Below are positions 8,332 to 16,067 of a DNA stretch of 64,000 nt, piece after piece. The DNA comes from Prevotella histicola JCM 15637 = DNF00424. GTDB lineage: Bacteria; Bacteroidota; Bacteroidia; Bacteroidales; Bacteroidaceae. The notes below the pieces were generated by a model, which saw nothing but the letters and a program-made list of their open reading frames with translations, was not told the origin of the DNA and searched no databases. The stretch covers positions 62,001 to 126,000 of the forward strand of contig NZ_BAJX01000007.1 of the NCBI RefSeq assembly GCF_000613925.1. The letters are read 5' to 3'. Each line of letters begins with the position of its first letter. Position 1 is the first letter of the stretch. Position numbers and translations under genes: made by a program.

Positions 8332-8508
8332 CTACCACTCCTCAGAACCTCCGTTGTGTTCTGTTCCTCCATTAGGGGTATTGTAATCTTCTCGTTTCAA
8401 TCCGCCATTCTCTTGTGGTTCAACACTAGCTCCGGCAAGGATACTTTCTGCTTCAACATAGAGCACTGTAGTGTTTGGTTGCAAATATGTTTTCTTGTTG
8501 ACCTTCAT
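8332..8508 (-). CDS. Small peptide gene (58 aa)
   Basis: ATG at 8508 to TAG at 8332. The protein starts MKVNKKTYLQPNTTVLYVEA, continues ESILAGASVE and ends in a Gly/Asn/Glu-rich tail (PNGGTEHNGGSEEW). A promoter box TAACTTTG lies 57 bases upstream and a strong terminator directly follows the stop, so it looks like a complete transcription unit. Short peptides of this plan (basic start with YxxP, a hydrophobic/acidic middle, LAG or LAS, then a Gly-rich tail) are frequent in Prevotella and Bacteroides by my recollection, and their function is unknown. Confidence 0.7.
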   Translation of the reverse strand: MKVNKKTYLQPNTTVLYVEAESILAGASVEPQENGGLKREDYNTPNGGTEHNGGSEEW

Positions 8509-8564
8509 GCCTACTTTGTTAATTAATATTTAAATTACATGTGATTGTCGGTGTAATTCCGCTA

Positions 8565-8572
8565 CAAAGTTA
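8565..8572 (-). promoter_or_regulatory. -7 box of the small peptide gene
   Basis: TAACTTTG on the minus strand, 57 bases before the ATG at 8508. It supports the small gene as real. Confidence 0.6.
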
Positions 8573-8663
8573 ATAAAAATAAACGGGATAATCCTGTAAT
8601 CTATCCAATATTTTTATATCGTTTGATTAAGATTACGCTCTGGTTCAACTCATGGTCTGTCCT

Positions 8664-8746
8664 CTTGTTGTTATGTGCGGACGCCCCGCACATGTGGAGT
8701 GTACGCCCCGCACATGTGGTGCGGATGGCTGACACGTGTGGTGCGG
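8664..8746 (+). repeat. 22-bp-period CACATGTG array, copy 1
   Basis: Three full 22-base units (from 8681, 8703 and 8725) plus a partial one. Each is built around CCGCACATGTGG or a variant such as GACACGTGTGG. The related array at 49825-49933 runs in the opposite orientation. A 75-codon open frame across this stretch is an effect of the repeat. Confidence 0.8.
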
Positions 8747-8880
8747 AGCATTCGCAAAAGTCCTTTCTTTGTGAGAATCTTTTTCTGTTGGTCCTTTCTT
8801 CGGTTGTTAGTGAGGGCTATTGGCTGATGGAATTAGATATTTTTTTATGAGGAATTACGGATGATAAGGAAAATAAAGAG

Positions 8881-8888
8881 TAACTTTG
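8881..8888 (+). promoter_or_regulatory. -7 box of the nitroreductase gene
   Basis: TAACTTTG, 57 bases before GTG 8945 and 93 before ATG 8981. Confidence 0.6.
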
Positions 8889-8944
8889 TTGGGTGATAAT
8901 ACCTAAACGGGCATGATGCGCTCTCAGCGGTGCGTTGATGTAAC

Positions 8945-9703
8945 GTGGGATTTTATAACCGTAAAAACGATAAAACAGAGATGAGTTTACAGGATATTTT
9001 AGACCATAGGCATGCTGTTCGGCATTACGATCCGGCTCAGCCTATTGATGCAGGAGTGGTGAAGAAATGTATTGAACTGGCAAGTTTAGCACCAACAAGT
9101 TCAAACATGCAGTTGTGGGAAGCCTTTCACGTGACTGACAAAACAGTGTTGGACAAACTGGCTCACGCTTGTTTGGATCAGCGTTCGGCACGTACGGCAC
9201 AGCAAATCGTGGTATTCGTGACACGGCAGAGTCTTTATAAGCAACATGCGAAGGCTATTCTTGATGCTGCTATAGACGATATCAACCGTAACAGTCCCGA
9301 AGAAAAGAAGGAAAAACACATGAAGCTACAGACAGCATACTATGCCAAGCTGATACCGTTTATTTATTCCCGCTGCTTCGGATTGTGGGGACTCGTGCGC
9401 AAGGTGTTGGCACAATGTATAGGACTTTCTCGTCCTATCATGCGGCAGGTGAGCGAGGGCGATGTGCGAGTCTGCATACATAAGAGTTGTGCCCTGGTTG
9501 CCCAGACCTTCATGTTGGCAATGAGTGAGGCAGGATATGACACCTGTCCACTTGAAGGCTTTGACAGTCGGTTAGTGAAAAAGGCACTGAATCTCCCTTA
9601 TGATACGGAGATCAATATGGTGATTACCTGTGGTATTCGTATGCCTGATGGTGTCAGAGGTCGTTATCGTCTTCCTTTCAGCGAGATGTATCGTCGCGTC
9701 TGA
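8945..9703 (+). CDS. Nitroreductase family protein
   Basis: A flavin (FMN)-dependent oxidoreductase of the nitroreductase fold, 252 residues. The family start RHAVRHYDPAQPID, then LASLAPTSSNMQLWEAFHV (FMN contact), and a C-terminal TCPLEGFD and GIRMPDGVRGRYRLP are visible. A longer helical insert (residues about 115-165) separates the halves. The physiological substrate cannot be told. GTG 8945 gives the longest form, and ATG 8981 (MSLQDILDHRH) is an equally possible start. It is a single-gene unit. Confidence 0.88.
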   Translation: MGFYNRKNDKTEMSLQDILDHRHAVRHYDPAQPIDAGVVKKCIELASLAPTSSNMQLWEAFHVTDKTVLDKLAHACLDQRSARTAQQIVVFVTRQSLYKQHAKAILDAAIDDINRNSPEEKKEKHMKLQTAYYAKLIPFIYSRCFGLWGLVRKVLAQCIGLSRPIMRQVSEGDVRVCIHKSCALVAQTFMLAMSEAGYDTCPLEGFDSRLVKKALNLPYDTEINMVITCGIRMPDGVRGRYRLPFSEMYRRV

Positions 9704-10205
9704 CACGTATATGCGCTGAATCATATATGGATTAAACAACAAGAGGATGTGACTCGAGCCAACATAATGGCTCCCCACATCCCCTTCCTGTATTTGATAG
9801 GTATAAAGAAACCTTACAAACTTATCCAAACTGCACCCACACCCTTTGTTTGAATCATCAGAATCTACCCGTCCCTCTCATCCCCTGCCTATACTGTCCA
9901 TTCTCTTTTCCTGTCACTTCTGTCACTCCCTTGTCACCTCTAACCCCTTTATTATAAGCACTTTGTGAGTTATGTTAAAAGTGACAGCAACTAAAAACAA
10001 AACTAATATAGGGGAATTTGAGTATTTTGATCTTAAAGTTACCAATGCACAATGAGGTTGATATCCATAGATAAAAACAAGCTAAACATCTCAATTGTCC
10101 CCAAATAGAATTACATTTTTGGCAATACAAGCACATTAGAAAAAAATAATGATTAACTTTATAACGTGAATAATTAAAAAATCAATATAAAGGTTAAAGC
10201 TAATA
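9704..10205. other. Gene-free stretch with a dispersed repeat
   Basis: No credible gene. The left half is C/T-rich and contains the inverted copy of the CTGTCACT...AGTGACAG element. The right half is AT-rich and leads into the accessory genes. Confidence 0.5.
9903..9988 (-). repeat. Dispersed CTGTCACT...AGTGACAG element, copy 2
   Basis: On the minus strand it starts TTGCTGTCACTTTTAACA, has three GTGACA motifs near its end and closes with GTGACAGGAAAA, like the copy at 3787-3875. It has one GTGACA motif more. Confidence 0.55.
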
Positions 10206-10433
10206 ATGATCAAGTCATTTGATAATAACTCTCTCCGGAACTTCTCCGATGTTTTGGCTGTCATATTGAGCTATAAAGAAATTAGTATAATACTCGCAGA
10301 ATGTAGTATACCTGAAGCTGGTGGATTCAACAAATCGGATAGACTTTATTATGCATTCCTGGAAAAGCAAAGGGTAGATAATTGTGGCAATAATATAGCA
10401 GCATTTATTAAGCATGTATTCACAATAAATTAG
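10206..10433 (+). CDS. Short protein resembling the N-terminus of the TIGR02391/Ymh family
   Basis: 75 residues, AT-rich. The pattern of an alpha-helical start, EISIILAECSIPEAG, then NKSDRLYYAFLEKQ, NNIAAFIKHVF resembles the N-terminal domain of TIGR02391 (Ymh) proteins as I remember it. The larger C-terminal domain of that family is missing, so it is either a truncated remnant or a free-standing N-domain. It lies 37 bases before the GIY-YIG gene and could be co-transcribed. Confidence 0.5.
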   Translation: MIKSFDNNSLRNFSDVLAVILSYKEISIILAECSIPEAGGFNKSDRLYYAFLEKQRVDNCGNNIAAFIKHVFTIN

Positions 10434-10470
10434 ATAATACGTTTAAAACTGGATTCTAATAATCATAATT

Positions 10471-11298
10471 ATGGGAAAAACTGTAACAACATATTTGATA
10501 GATGCAGATCCTAAAGGAACACAATATGTCTTTATCAGTAACAAGATTTGCCAGATGTATGTGATCCCACGGTCTAATCTTTCAGTACTGAACGAACGCC
10601 TTGAATTACAAACACCATCTTTTTACATCCTATTGGGTGAAGATGAGGCGACAAAACCGAAAGCATATATAGGAGAAACGGAAAACTTTCGTGAACGAGT
10701 GAGAGATCACGATAGTAAGAAAACGTTCTGGCAAAAGGCATTACTGTTTATATCTAAAGATGCTGCAATGACAAAAGCGGACGTACAATATCTAGAGCAT
10801 AAAGCAATAGCAGCCGCAAAAAGCTCATGCACTTTTGTTCTGAATGAAAACAAGCAGACTCCTAAAGCACCTAATCTCCCAGAATATCGTAAGGATGATA
10901 TGGATGAGTTCTTTGAGGATGTAAAGTTTCTCACATCTTTCATTGGTTGTAACATTTTTGACATTGCCAAACCAAAGGATGAACATCTTTTTTATACAAA
11001 AGGGCGTGGGTGTGATGCAAAGGGGTTCTATCATAGTAAGGGCTTTACTGTTCTGAAAGATAGTATTATAACGAAGTCGTCTGTTCCGTCCTTTACTTGG
11101 AAGGATAAACGTGATAAAATGTTGAAAGAGTACACACATTCACATAATGGAAAACAAGAATTGGCTTCAGATATAACTTTCAACAGCCCAAGCACAGCTG
11201 CCGATTTCTGTATTGGCAGTAGCAATAATGGGTGGATTATATGGAAGGATAAAGATGGAAACACCCTAGACTCCGTATATAGAAAACAATTGGAGTAG
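10471..11298 (+). CDS. GIY-YIG nuclease-like protein with DUF4357
   Basis: 275 residues. The N-terminal half has a GIY-YIG core: FYILLGED near residue 51 and AYIGETENFRERVRDHD near 67-83 with the conserved Arg, plus a downstream Glu in YLEHKAIAAA. The C-terminal 60 residues (FNSPSTAADFCIGSSNNGWIIWKDKDGNTLD) are a DUF4357 domain. This pairing occurs in accessory regions and near restriction systems. No methylase is adjacent here. The role is probably DNA cleavage, but the target is unknown. Base composition is AT-rich like the rest of the region. Confidence 0.85.
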   Translation: MGKTVTTYLIDADPKGTQYVFISNKICQMYVIPRSNLSVLNERLELQTPSFYILLGEDEATKPKAYIGETENFRERVRDHDSKKTFWQKALLFISKDAAMTKADVQYLEHKAIAAAKSSCTFVLNENKQTPKAPNLPEYRKDDMDEFFEDVKFLTSFIGCNIFDIAKPKDEHLFYTKGRGCDAKGFYHSKGFTVLKDSIITKSSVPSFTWKDKRDKMLKEYTHSHNGKQELASDITFNSPSTAADFCIGSSNNGWIIWKDKDGNTLDSVYRKQLE

Positions 11299-11333
11299 TA
11301 CAAAACTATCGGAATGGACGTGAATGCTATTTA

Positions 11334-11821
11334 ACGTGAGTTCGACGAATTCAGAACAATGCAAGCTGTGTATCAATGGTCCTTTGCACATTGATGCACG
11401 GCTTCTTTGGAAATAGGCAATAGGCAGCAATTGCCCCTAATGAGTTGACTATGAAATTGCCAAAGCATCTATGTTTGGGTGTTCCACCTGCGCAATGTTC
11501 TTAAGTTCATCATTCACAGTCTCTATAAAGCATAGACAACCAGAATCGTGGAAAAGGATCATTATCAGTATAACTTCTGCCTTTGACATTGTAGAATCCC
11601 GATGATATTTTCTTTTTCCGTTAGGTTTTAGCGTATATTTTGCTGTCATTGCATCAAAAAACTTGCAGAAATCATATGTCATATAAAATATTTCAGTAAC
11701 TTTGTCCTCGGTGATCATAGCGATTTTTGTTTGTAACTGTTTGTATATTAGTTCTTTAAAGTTACAACAAATTTCGCTAATCACCAAATTTATAGACACT
11801 TATAATTCGTCGAACTCACGT
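11334..11821 (-). mobile_element. Internally deleted IS982-type element, copy 2 (488 bp)
   Basis: Terminal repeats ACGTGAGTTCGACGAATT match well on both ends. The remnant transposase reads on the minus strand from 11724 (MITEDKVTEIFYMTYDFCKFF) through the same N/C fusion point as copy 1 (HDSGC-CFIE-VNDELKNIAQVE), then shifts frame. I see no clear target duplication, so this copy is older or has recombined. The shared deletion shows both copies derive from one non-autonomous ancestor. Confidence 0.85.
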
Positions 11822-11940
11822 TAAATATATTATTACCATTCATTCTAATATGTATTTACACTCAATAATATTTTGCAGTTGCAGATTGATTCAATATGTT
11901 TGAGCGAATGAACTATTAGCTGTTATTTTAAAAAGAATTG

Positions 11941-11972
11941 TTTGCTTTTTTTATATAAAAACATTACCTTTG
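11941..11972 (+). promoter_or_regulatory. Promoter of the YiiX-like gene
   Basis: TTTG at 11941, then exactly 20 bases, then TACCTTTG (11965-11972): a full Bacteroidetes -33/-7 promoter. The untranslated leader is about 130 bases. Confidence 0.75.
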
Positions 11973-12105
11973 TAACAAGTTGTTATGAGCTCTACAAGCA
12001 TAGTGGGTTATGTAGAGGATAAACCTCTAAATCATCTACCTATTTTGTAACTCATTATACAACTTATGCCTAACCTTTTGCACCTAAACAATAGTTTTTA
12101 TAAAA

Positions 12106-13263
12106 ATGATATTAAAAGAACACGAGATTAAATACATATTCAATCCTTCCGTTCTTCTTCCTGGAGATATCCTACTGATGAATACTTACGAAGAGAGACT
12201 AAGGAAGATGATGAAATGTAAGTATGAGCATGCAGCCATATACCTTGGTGATGCTTATATGATGGAAGCTAATGGTTTATATGTAAAGATGACTCACTTA
12301 TATTCCTATGCCTTTAAAGAGTTAGAACATGCTATTGTGTTGCGCCTAAAGGATCTATCACCGATAAAAATGGATAGGATTACACGGGCTTCTCACTATC
12401 AAATGGGCAAGCAGTATGTACACACAAGCATGTTTAGGCATGTAAGAGAGTTTAAAAATACAAAAGAGCAAGATACCTCCAAACGTTCTTTTTGTTCTAG
12501 ATTAGTAGCACAGTCGTATGCACTAGAGGGAGTAAAGATTGTGCCAAATGCTGATTATTGCGAACCTGACGATTTTCTCGAATCATCTTTGTTAGAATGT
12601 GTAAAGGATGCAATAATTCCATTCTCCTCAGAAATGACCAAAGTTGTTATGTGTCAACAAAAAGCTCGAGAAGAGTATGAGGCAGATAGTCCCAATGCTG
12701 AGTTGTTTACTGAACTCAGTAAACTTTATGGTACAGATATACAAGAGTTAGGACAAGTTTTTTTAGCATCCTTTTCACAAAAAGAAAAAAACAAACATGC
12801 GATTGATATTATCAGAGCATCTCGAATGTTTAAACATTTAGAGGATGTGAATAAAAGTATGCCTTGGTTTTGGAAAAATGAGGACTTTTTTGCTCATTAT
12901 AAGAATACAGAGGAGGAATTGCATTTTTTATATAGCCAAATGAATCATTATGATAATACTTTTATTCCAAGATATAAAGAATTATTTCTGCAAATGTTAG
13001 TGCTAGCCTACTATTTTCCAAAAAATGGTTTGCTTAACTTTATGCGAGAACATATAAAAAAAATGGTAGATGATGCCATTAAATGTAGAAAAAGGATGGC
13101 CGAATTATTTTTTGCTACTTTTCAACATGATAAAGAAGGATTTTGTATGTTTGTAGATAAATATGGCTTTTATATAGGTGTTGAATATGTAGAAACCCCT
13201 ATTGATATTGGATTTCTTTTTGACGATGTAATGAAAGCACTATCTGAACTTGAGAATAAATGA
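12106..13263 (+). CDS. YiiX-like permuted papain-fold protein with a helical C-domain
   Basis: 385 residues. Residues about 10-165 fit the permuted NlpC/P60-YiiX (DUF830-like) fold. LLPGDILLMN is followed by catalytic-type His in YEHAAIYLGD (about residue 42), and later by Cys in FCSRLVAQSYALEG (about 130); the His-before-Cys order marks the permuted class. It is a probable hydrolase or acyltransferase on amide or thioester bonds. The remaining 220 residues are charged, helical and unrecognised. No signal peptide is seen, so it should act in the cytoplasm. It lies in a likely defence cluster, 232 bases before the ATPase gene. Confidence 0.65.
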   Translation: MILKEHEIKYIFNPSVLLPGDILLMNTYEERLRKMMKCKYEHAAIYLGDAYMMEANGLYVKMTHLYSYAFKELEHAIVLRLKDLSPIKMDRITRASHYQMGKQYVHTSMFRHVREFKNTKEQDTSKRSFCSRLVAQSYALEGVKIVPNADYCEPDDFLESSLLECVKDAIIPFSSEMTKVVMCQQKAREEYEADSPNAELFTELSKLYGTDIQELGQVFLASFSQKEKNKHAIDIIRASRMFKHLEDVNKSMPWFWKNEDFFAHYKNTEEELHFLYSQMNHYDNTFIPRYKELFLQMLVLAYYFPKNGLLNFMREHIKKMVDDAIKCRKRMAELFFATFQHDKEGFCMFVDKYGFYIGVEYVETPIDIGFLFDDVMKALSELENK

Positions 13264-13495
13264 AAAAAAAATGAAAGATAATTTGATAAAAGTATATTAA
13301 GTAGACTCTAATCCTGTACAAAGCCAAATTAAAGTTCGCAACCACAGATTTGGTCGAATTATTTGATATTTTTTCATTATTAAATTCTACTTAATTCCTA
13401 TCAGATTGTCATTAATAATATTCTAATGACCTTTATCAATGATAGATTCTCTGTGTCAGACAGATAGAAAGTCTTGTAGCAAATAAACATATAAA

Positions 13496-15706
13496 ATGAT
13501 ACAAAAGATTATTATAAAAAATGCAGCAACCTTTGATGAAAGAGGCGTAGAAATTGATAATCTCAAAAAAATCAATTTTATCTACGGGGCAAATGGCTGT
13601 GGAAAAACAACTATATCTAATGTAATAGCTTCTCCTGAATTATATACGGATAGCTCAATTGTGTGGTCTTCAGATAATAATGAAGATGTTTTTGTATATA
13701 ATAAAACATTCCGTGAAAAAAATTTTGGTGAGAATATCCCAGGAGTATTCACTTTGGGCGAAGCAACTAAAGAACAAATAGAGGAATTAGAACGAAAAAA
13801 AGAAAAACTACGTGAACTGAAACAACAAGGTCAACAGAAGAAAACAACGTTAGACAAGAAGAAACAAGAACTTAAAGAGGCTCAAGAACAATTTAATAAA
13901 AGTTGTTGGAATAGCATTAAAAGTAAATATAGCTCTTTATTTAAGGATGCCTTTGCTGGTTTCTTAAATAGCAAAGCAAGTTTTGCCCAGAAAGTTATAG
14001 ATTCTTGGGAGAATTCAAGTTCTAGTAATAGTATAGACTATGAGGAATTGGTATCTCGTGCAGAAACTCTATTTGGCAAAGTACCATCTCCTATGCACCC
14101 CTTGCCACAATTAATTGGCGTCGAAGAGATAAATAAGTTGGAGAAGGAAGTAATCTGGACTAAAAAAATCGTTGGTAAAGCAGATGTAGCTATTGCTTCT
14201 CTAATTGAACATTTAGGAATCAGCGATTGGGTAAATCAGGGTAGGTCGATTTTAACAATAGATTCTGATATTTGTCCATTCTGTCAGAAGAAAACAATTG
14301 ATCAGCATTTTCGTGAAGATATCGAGGCATATTTTGACAAAACTTTTACTTTAGATTCTCAAAAACTAAAGGATGTATCAAATTCATATTTGGGATTAAA
14401 GGAAGAACTATTAAATCAATTAGTTAGTATTATTGAAAGGGAAAAAATATCACCAACCATGCTTGATTTGGAACTTTTTGATGCTAAAAGGACTTCATTA
14501 ATTCAACTGTTTTCGCATAATAAAGAAATAATTGAAAATAAATTAAAGGAACCTAGTCGTAGCTTAACTTTGCAAAGCTCTAAGGAATTAATAGCATGGT
14601 TTAATGATACAATATTACGAGTTAATCAGAAAATTAATTCACATAATGCCATTGTAAATAACTTCACAAAAGAGAAGCATCAGTTAATAATAGACGTCTG
14701 GAGCTACATTATAGCAGAGAAAAAAGACTTAATTGCCCCTTTCGTGAGAACGAAAACTGGATGTGAACGTGGTATATTAAATATGGAGCAAGAGTTAAAC
14801 AGCTTGCGACAACAATATTCTGTTTTAGACAACGAAATTAAAGAGGGAAATAAAAATATTACAAGTGTTCAGGCATCTGTTGATGAAATAAATAGGAGTC
14901 TGTCTGCATATGGTTTTACTACTTTTTCGATAGTTCCTATGGAGGGAGAACACTATTATCAAATAAAAAGAGAAAATGGTGAGATTGCCAATAGTACATT
15001 AAGTGAAGGCGAAATAACTTTCATCACTTTCTTGTATTTTATGCAATTAGTTAAGGGAGGGAATACTCCTGAAACAACTAATAGCGACAGGATTATAGTT
15101 ATTGACGACCCTATTTCTAGTTTAGATAGTACAATTTTATTTGTTGTTAGCTCTCTAATCAAGGAAGAAATCAAGAAGATAAAGAAGGGAGAGACCAATG
15201 TCCTTCAATTGATATTATTGACACATAATGTATATTTTCATAAAGAAGTATCTTTTATTGATAGTAGAACAAGGCCTAAAAATGACACATGCTTTTGGAT
15301 TTTAAGGAAGAATAATAATAGAACAACTATTCAATGCTTCGAGCAGGAAAACCCAATTCAAGGGTCTTATGAGCTTTTGTGGAATGAGCTAAGGAATAAG
15401 GACAAGATTTCAATTATAACACTACAAAATACAATGCGAAGAGTTTATGAAACTTATTTTAAGGTATTAGGGAAATATGATGATAATGACATTCTGCAGA
15501 AATTTCCCAGCTTACAAGAAAAAGAAATATGTCGCTCTTTGTTATGCTGGGTAAATGATGGCTCTCATTGTGTTCCCGATGATTATAGTGTAATTCCAGA
15601 CCAAGAACAAGCTGAAAGATATCTAAAAGTGTTCAAACAAGTTTTTGAAGTTACTGGGCATGTACAACATTATAACATGATGATGGGTGTTGAAGAAGCT
15701 AGTTAA
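13496..15706 (+). CDS. RloC/PrrC-like ABC-type ATPase (AAA_13 family)
   Basis: 736 residues. Walker A GANGCGKTT (about 31-39), a charged coiled-coil (about 90-130), a CPFC motif (about 259) like one half of a zinc hook, a second coiled region, signature LSEGEITF (about 502), Walker B IIVIDDPISSLD (about 532-543) and the H-loop LLTHN (about 575). This order is that of RloC/PrrC, whose ATPases control an anticodon nuclease against phage. The C-terminal 150 residues contain RRVYETYF and CWVNDGSH, which recall the C-domain of this family; I cannot identify nuclease residues with certainty. No restriction-modification genes adjoin. A strong terminator follows. Confidence 0.8.
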   Translation: MIQKIIIKNAATFDERGVEIDNLKKINFIYGANGCGKTTISNVIASPELYTDSSIVWSSDNNEDVFVYNKTFREKNFGENIPGVFTLGEATKEQIEELERKKEKLRELKQQGQQKKTTLDKKKQELKEAQEQFNKSCWNSIKSKYSSLFKDAFAGFLNSKASFAQKVIDSWENSSSSNSIDYEELVSRAETLFGKVPSPMHPLPQLIGVEEINKLEKEVIWTKKIVGKADVAIASLIEHLGISDWVNQGRSILTIDSDICPFCQKKTIDQHFREDIEAYFDKTFTLDSQKLKDVSNSYLGLKEELLNQLVSIIEREKISPTMLDLELFDAKRTSLIQLFSHNKEIIENKLKEPSRSLTLQSSKELIAWFNDTILRVNQKINSHNAIVNNFTKEKHQLIIDVWSYIIAEKKDLIAPFVRTKTGCERGILNMEQELNSLRQQYSVLDNEIKEGNKNITSVQASVDEINRSLSAYGFTTFSIVPMEGEHYYQIKRENGEIANSTLSEGEITFITFLYFMQLVKGGNTPETTNSDRIIVIDDPISSLDSTILFVVSSLIKEEIKKIKKGETNVLQLILLTHNVYFHKEVSFIDSRTRPKNDTCFWILRKNNNRTTIQCFEQENPIQGSYELLWNELRNKDKISIITLQNTMRRVYETYFKVLGKYDDNDILQKFPSLQEKEICRSLLCWVNDGSHCVPDDYSVIPDQEQAERYLKVFKQVFEVTGHVQHYNMMMGVEEAS

Positions 15707-15750
15707 TAAATGTTGGTTGGGAACAATTTGGGAACATTTATAAAACAAGA

Positions 15751-15786
15751 AAAAGCTAAGTATTGAGTAATCAATACTTAGCTTTT
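15751..15786. terminator. Shared terminator of the ATPase gene and tRNA-Leu
   Basis: A perfect 16-bp stem (15751-15766 with 15771-15786) around GTAA, with A-run and T-run on either side. It should work in both directions between the plus-strand ATPase gene and the minus-strand tRNA. Confidence 0.9.
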
Positions 15787-15793
15787 TACTTTG

Positions 15794-15875
15794 TACCCAG
15801 ACCCGGGCTCGAACCGGGATGGGTTGCCCCACTGGTGTTTGAGACCAGCGCGTCTACCTATTCCGCCATCTGGGC
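15794..15875 (-). tRNA. tRNA-Leu (anticodon CAA)
   Basis: The acceptor arms GCCCAGA and TCTGGGT pair (one G-U), followed by discriminator A. The anticodon stem CTGGT/ACCAG encloses CTCAAAC, giving CAA for codon UUG. A long variable arm and GGTTCGAGCC T-loop fit class II tRNA-Leu. CCA is not encoded. The 3' end faces the accessory region on its left. Confidence 0.93.
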
Positions 15876-15901
15876 TTGGCTGTTGTTTTGAACAACGTGT
15901 G

Positions 15902-15909
15902 CAAAGGTA
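15902..15909 (-). promoter_or_regulatory. -7 box of tRNA-Leu
   Basis: TACCTTTG on the minus strand, 27 bases before the tRNA 5' end. Confidence 0.65.
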
Positions 15910-16000
15910 TGGAGAAAATCTGAATGTGGCAAATTTTTAGCTGACAAAATGTTTGTATACCTATCATAGCTTATCTTTTTTAGTATTTTGACTTTAAATA

Positions 16001-16032
16001 TTTGCAGGGATGCAATATAAAGGTTATCTTTG
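16001..16032 (+). promoter_or_regulatory. Promoter of manC
   Basis: TTTG (16001-16004), 20 bases, TATCTTTG (16025-16032). It overlaps the longest possible reading frame and therefore excludes the start at 16002. Confidence 0.75.
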
Positions 16033-16067
16033 GGAAAAAGAAAAAACTGGTTAGCTTAAAGAGAATA

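Noticed and set aside
8623..8850. 75-codon open frame over the CACATGTG array
   Set aside because: It follows the repeat units in frame, has no recognisable protein feature, and stays open because 22-bp GC-rich repeats lack stops.
15794..15875. tRNA-Leu as attachment site of an integrated island
   Set aside because: The orientation fits, but I found no direct repeat of the tRNA 3' end at the other side and no integrase gene, so the idea is not supported here.
16002..16067. N-terminal extension of manC
   Set aside because: The extension covers the TTTG-N20-TATCTTTG promoter and lies before the conserved start of the protein.
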